Of a DNA stretch of 32,160 nucleotides, positions 31,003-32,160 are shown one piece after another. Source of the stretch: a virus; the IMG/VR virus record IMGVR_UViG_3300042884_000649, positions 1 to 32,160 of that record, one strand, 5' to 3'. The translations under genes were made by a program, and so were the position numbers. A model generated the notes under the pieces. It ran no database searches. It was not told the DNA's origin and saw only the letters and a program-made list of their open reading frames with translations. The first letter of the stretch is position 1. Each line of letters starts with the position of its first letter.

Positions 31003-31350
31003 TTATATGTTCCCTATGATTTCAATGATGGGTGCTCCTTCGGCACCGGTTATCTCCTGCCGCTCGATGTACCCTCGGTTCTTTCCTTGGGTCTTTAAGA
31101 AGAAGATTGTCGCGGCGACGTTGCCTTCTTTGATCAGCTTATGAAGCTGGGCCTCGGCAAAGTCAATGGTCACTTCTTTAAGGCTCGAGACCTTAGCCTT
31201 GTACTCCTCGTCGGTCTGCATCCAGTTGTAATGGGTGTCCCGGTGGATGCCAGTGTTGTGTGCAGCGACGGTAACGACGCCGAGAGCCTTTTCGAGGTTC
31301 TCAAGCATCGTCTTTTTGGTTGTCGAATTGTCGGGCAGGACTTTCGCCAT
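31003..31350 (-). CDS. terminase small subunit candidate
   Basis: A 115-residue helix-turn-helix protein. Residues about 10-50 (TKKTMLENLEKALGVVTVAA, then HRDTHYNWMQTDEEYK) form a homeodomain-like DNA-binding unit, and 60-90 (IDFAEAQLHKLIKEGNVAAT, IFFLKTQGKNRGY) the oligomerisation helices of the kind seen in phage small terminases (phBC6A51-like). It would recognise the packaging site. It lies at the start of the late region, but terL is about 5.5 kb away across the join and on the other strand. Confidence 0.78.
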   Translation of the reverse strand: MAKVLPDNSTTKKTMLENLEKALGVVTVAAHNTGIHRDTHYNWMQTDEEYKAKVSSLKEVTIDFAEAQLHKLIKEGNVAATIFFLKTQGKNRGYIERQEITGAEGAPIIEIIGNI

Positions 31351-31360
31351 GATTCATGAC

Positions 31361-31591
31361 CTAAATAATCTTTTTACTTAACAAGTGGTCAACAATGTCG
31401 TCGACAGATTTTCTTGTTTTTACAATCAAAGAGTTTAGAGTGGAGTCATTTAATTTATTGGTGCCCAGCTTTAGTGTTGTTAAAGCCATCTCCAAGGCTT
31501 GTAGGTTTCTCGTAACTTCACGGTCTGCCGCAAGGTTGATCTGCTCGACCTTCTTAGAAAGCTCGGTTATAAGTTGACGTGTGGTTTTCAT
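31361..31591 (-). CDS. small helical paralog, MKTTRQ type (76 aa)
   Basis: A 76-residue protein, MKTTRQLITELSKKVEQINL at the start. The ATG at 31591 lies 4 bases after the stop of the gene at 31596; an in-frame extension to 31639 would run into that gene and is rejected. The first 22 residues share the layout of the other cluster members (Met-Lys, two helical turns, then E-I/Q-x-L-A). The rest is helical and amphipathic (LQALEMALTTLKLGTNKLND; SVDDIVDHLLSKK). Unknown function, probably a coiled-coil oligomer. Confidence 0.68.
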   Translation of the reverse strand: MKTTRQLITELSKKVEQINLAADREVTRNLQALEMALTTLKLGTNKLNDSTLNSLIVKTRKSVDDIVDHLLSKKII

Positions 31592-31595
31592 GGTA

Positions 31596-31850
31596 TTATG
31601 GAAGCATGTCGTTAATATCCTGCAAGTCTTGATTGACACGTGTAATATCGTTAACCAAGCCCCAGCTCTTAGGTTTCGCCTTAGCAGCTGCCTGATGTTT
31701 TTTTAATTTGGCTTGCAGGGATTTCATCGTATTTTCAATTTCCTTGAAATTCTCAGCATACTTTATTGCCGGGTCATCTTCTGGTGCGGCGAGCCTAATC
31801 TCTTCGATTTGAGCTGCGATCTTTGCAGCGACTGGGTTGGTGTGTTTCAT
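31596..31850 (-). CDS. small helical paralog, MKHTNP type, divergent C-terminus (84 aa)
   Basis: An 84-residue protein. Codons 1-18 (MKHTNPVAAKIAAQIEEI) and the leader are identical at the DNA level to those of the gene at 31855-32091, then the sequence changes abruptly to RLAAPEDDPAIKYAENFKEI, a Lys-rich coiled coil (NTMKSLQAKLKKHQAAAKAK) and NDITRVNQDLQDINDMLP. AAAGGAG lies 9 bases upstream of the ATG. Starts 4 bases after the upstream stop. Unknown function. Confidence 0.72.
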   Translation of the reverse strand: MKHTNPVAAKIAAQIEEIRLAAPEDDPAIKYAENFKEIENTMKSLQAKLKKHQAAAKAKPKSWGLVNDITRVNQDLQDINDMLP

Positions 31851-31919
31851 GGTGTTATTCTCCTTTATCGATGGCCATAGTGAAGTTACTGATGAATCCC
31901 ATCTTCTTCATGTACTGAC
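31796..31919. repeat. 124-bp direct repeat, copy A (copy B at 32037-32160)
   Basis: Every base of 31796-31919 matches 32037-32160, a spacing of 241 bases. It covers the end of one paralog, the 4-base spacer and the first 18-19 codons of the next. The match runs to the window's right edge, so the true repeat may be longer. Confidence 0.95.
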
Positions 31920-32091
31920 ATAAAAAGTACACAGCCTCAAAGTTACCTTTAAATCCATAGTATTTGTTAATGGACTTGATAATGCTTTGAATGCGTTGTT
32001 CTTGCTCTCCAAGATTGACTTCCGCTTTTGCAAGGTTAATCTCTTCGATTTGAGCTGCGATCTTTGCAGCGACTGGGTTGGTGTGTTTCAT
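31855..32091 (-). CDS. small helical paralog, MKHTNP type (78 aa)
   Basis: A 78-residue protein: the shared N-terminal 18 residues, then NLAKAEVNLGEQEQRIQSII, KSINKYYGFKGNFEAVYFLC and MKKMGFISNFTMAIDKGE. AAAGGAG lies 9 bases before the ATG. Its upstream neighbour, cut by the window edge, has the same last 20 residues, so the gene is probably present in at least two tandem, nearly identical copies. Unknown function. Confidence 0.72.
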   Translation of the reverse strand: MKHTNPVAAKIAAQIEEINLAKAEVNLGEQEQRIQSIIKSINKYYGFKGNFEAVYFLCQYMKKMGFISNFTMAIDKGE

Positions 32092-32160
32092 GGTGTTATT
32101 CTCCTTTATCGATGGCCATAGTGAAGTTACTGATGAATCCCATCTTCTTCATGTACTGAC
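32037..32160. repeat. 124-bp direct repeat, copy B
   Basis: Second copy of the repeat at 31796-31919, cut by the right edge of the window. The first 61 bases are also present at 62-122, making three copies of that part. Confidence 0.95.
32096..32160 (-). CDS. small paralog, 3' part only (enters from right edge)
   Basis: Sixty-five bases encode the C-terminal QYMKKMGFISNFTMAIDKGE and stop of another copy of the 78-residue protein, identical to 31855-31919. Its upstream part is outside the window; the gene fragment at 1-116 is the natural partner if the molecule is circular. Confidence 0.65.
   Translation of the reverse strand, partial: QYMKKMGFISNFTMAIDKGE

Noticed and set aside
1-32160. tRNA genes, CRISPR arrays, insertion sequences, integrase or diversity-generating retroelement
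   Set aside because: Looked for cloverleaf-like CCA-ending segments, regularly spaced repeats, transposase or reverse-transcriptase motifs and tyrosine/serine recombinases; none was found by eye.

Overview
This 32,160-bp window is almost certainly a near-complete genome of a tailed phage, probably a siphovirus, infecting a Bacteroidota-type host. It carries a full head, tail, packaging, lysis, replication and recombination gene set, a long tape-measure gene, and no ribosomal, tRNA or clearly bacterial genes. Three things point to Bacteroidota: a promoter matching the TTG-N19-TAnnTTTG class before the early operon, A-rich leaders without Shine-Dalgarno sites in front of most structural genes, and structural proteins of types I recognise from Bacteroidota phages (XkdF-like protease, the capsid, the large tail proteins). 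No integrase was seen. All family names come from reading the translated sequence; no database search was run.

The two ends lie in the same small repeated gene. Bases 1-122 equal 31976-32097, and 32037-32160 equal 31796-31919. If one more identical 241-bp unit spans the join, the ends are separated by a missing 56 bp, giving a circle (or permuted molecule) of about 32,216 bp plus any whole number of extra units.

Layout. Nearly everything is transcribed leftward (minus strand). The exception is a 2.3-kb rightward segment (3670-5958): a small HTH protein, a DnaA domain IV-like protein, a short protein with an SSB-like tail, and the large terminase. Leftward from the divergent region at 3607-3669 lie a sigma-factor-like gene, small Cys-rich and hypothetical genes, a ParB-methyltransferase fusion, and then (across the contig join) a cluster of small paralogous proteins. 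Next come the terminase small subunit candidate (31.0-31.35 kb), a tail-assembly chaperone with a T9 slippery site, a fibre, tail proteins, tape measure, protease, scaffold, capsid, major tail protein candidate, portal, a connector candidate, two holin candidates and an M15 endopeptidase (12.5 kb). Hairpin terminators with UUCG loops subdivide the late block.

A short intergenic region (12400-12537) holds a terminator-like hairpin, a good promoter and a perfect DnaA box. It begins the early operon, which runs leftward to about 6.0 kb: an annealing protein with a YqaJ exonuclease (a recombination pair), a replisome organiser/helicase-loader candidate, DnaB helicase, a NinG-like protein, and a chain of seven very small genes linked by ATGA stop/start overlaps, several with unusually perfect Shine-Dalgarno sites. 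That operon ends at a terminator facing terL, next to a dense cluster of TTGTAAC inverted repeats.

Most notable observations: the modular paralog cluster at the contig ends, the programmed -1 frameshift, the repeat cluster beside terL, an ordering of late genes that is roughly the mirror image of the usual siphovirus order, a tail-protein/fibre fusion, and the patchy use of Shine-Dalgarno signals.
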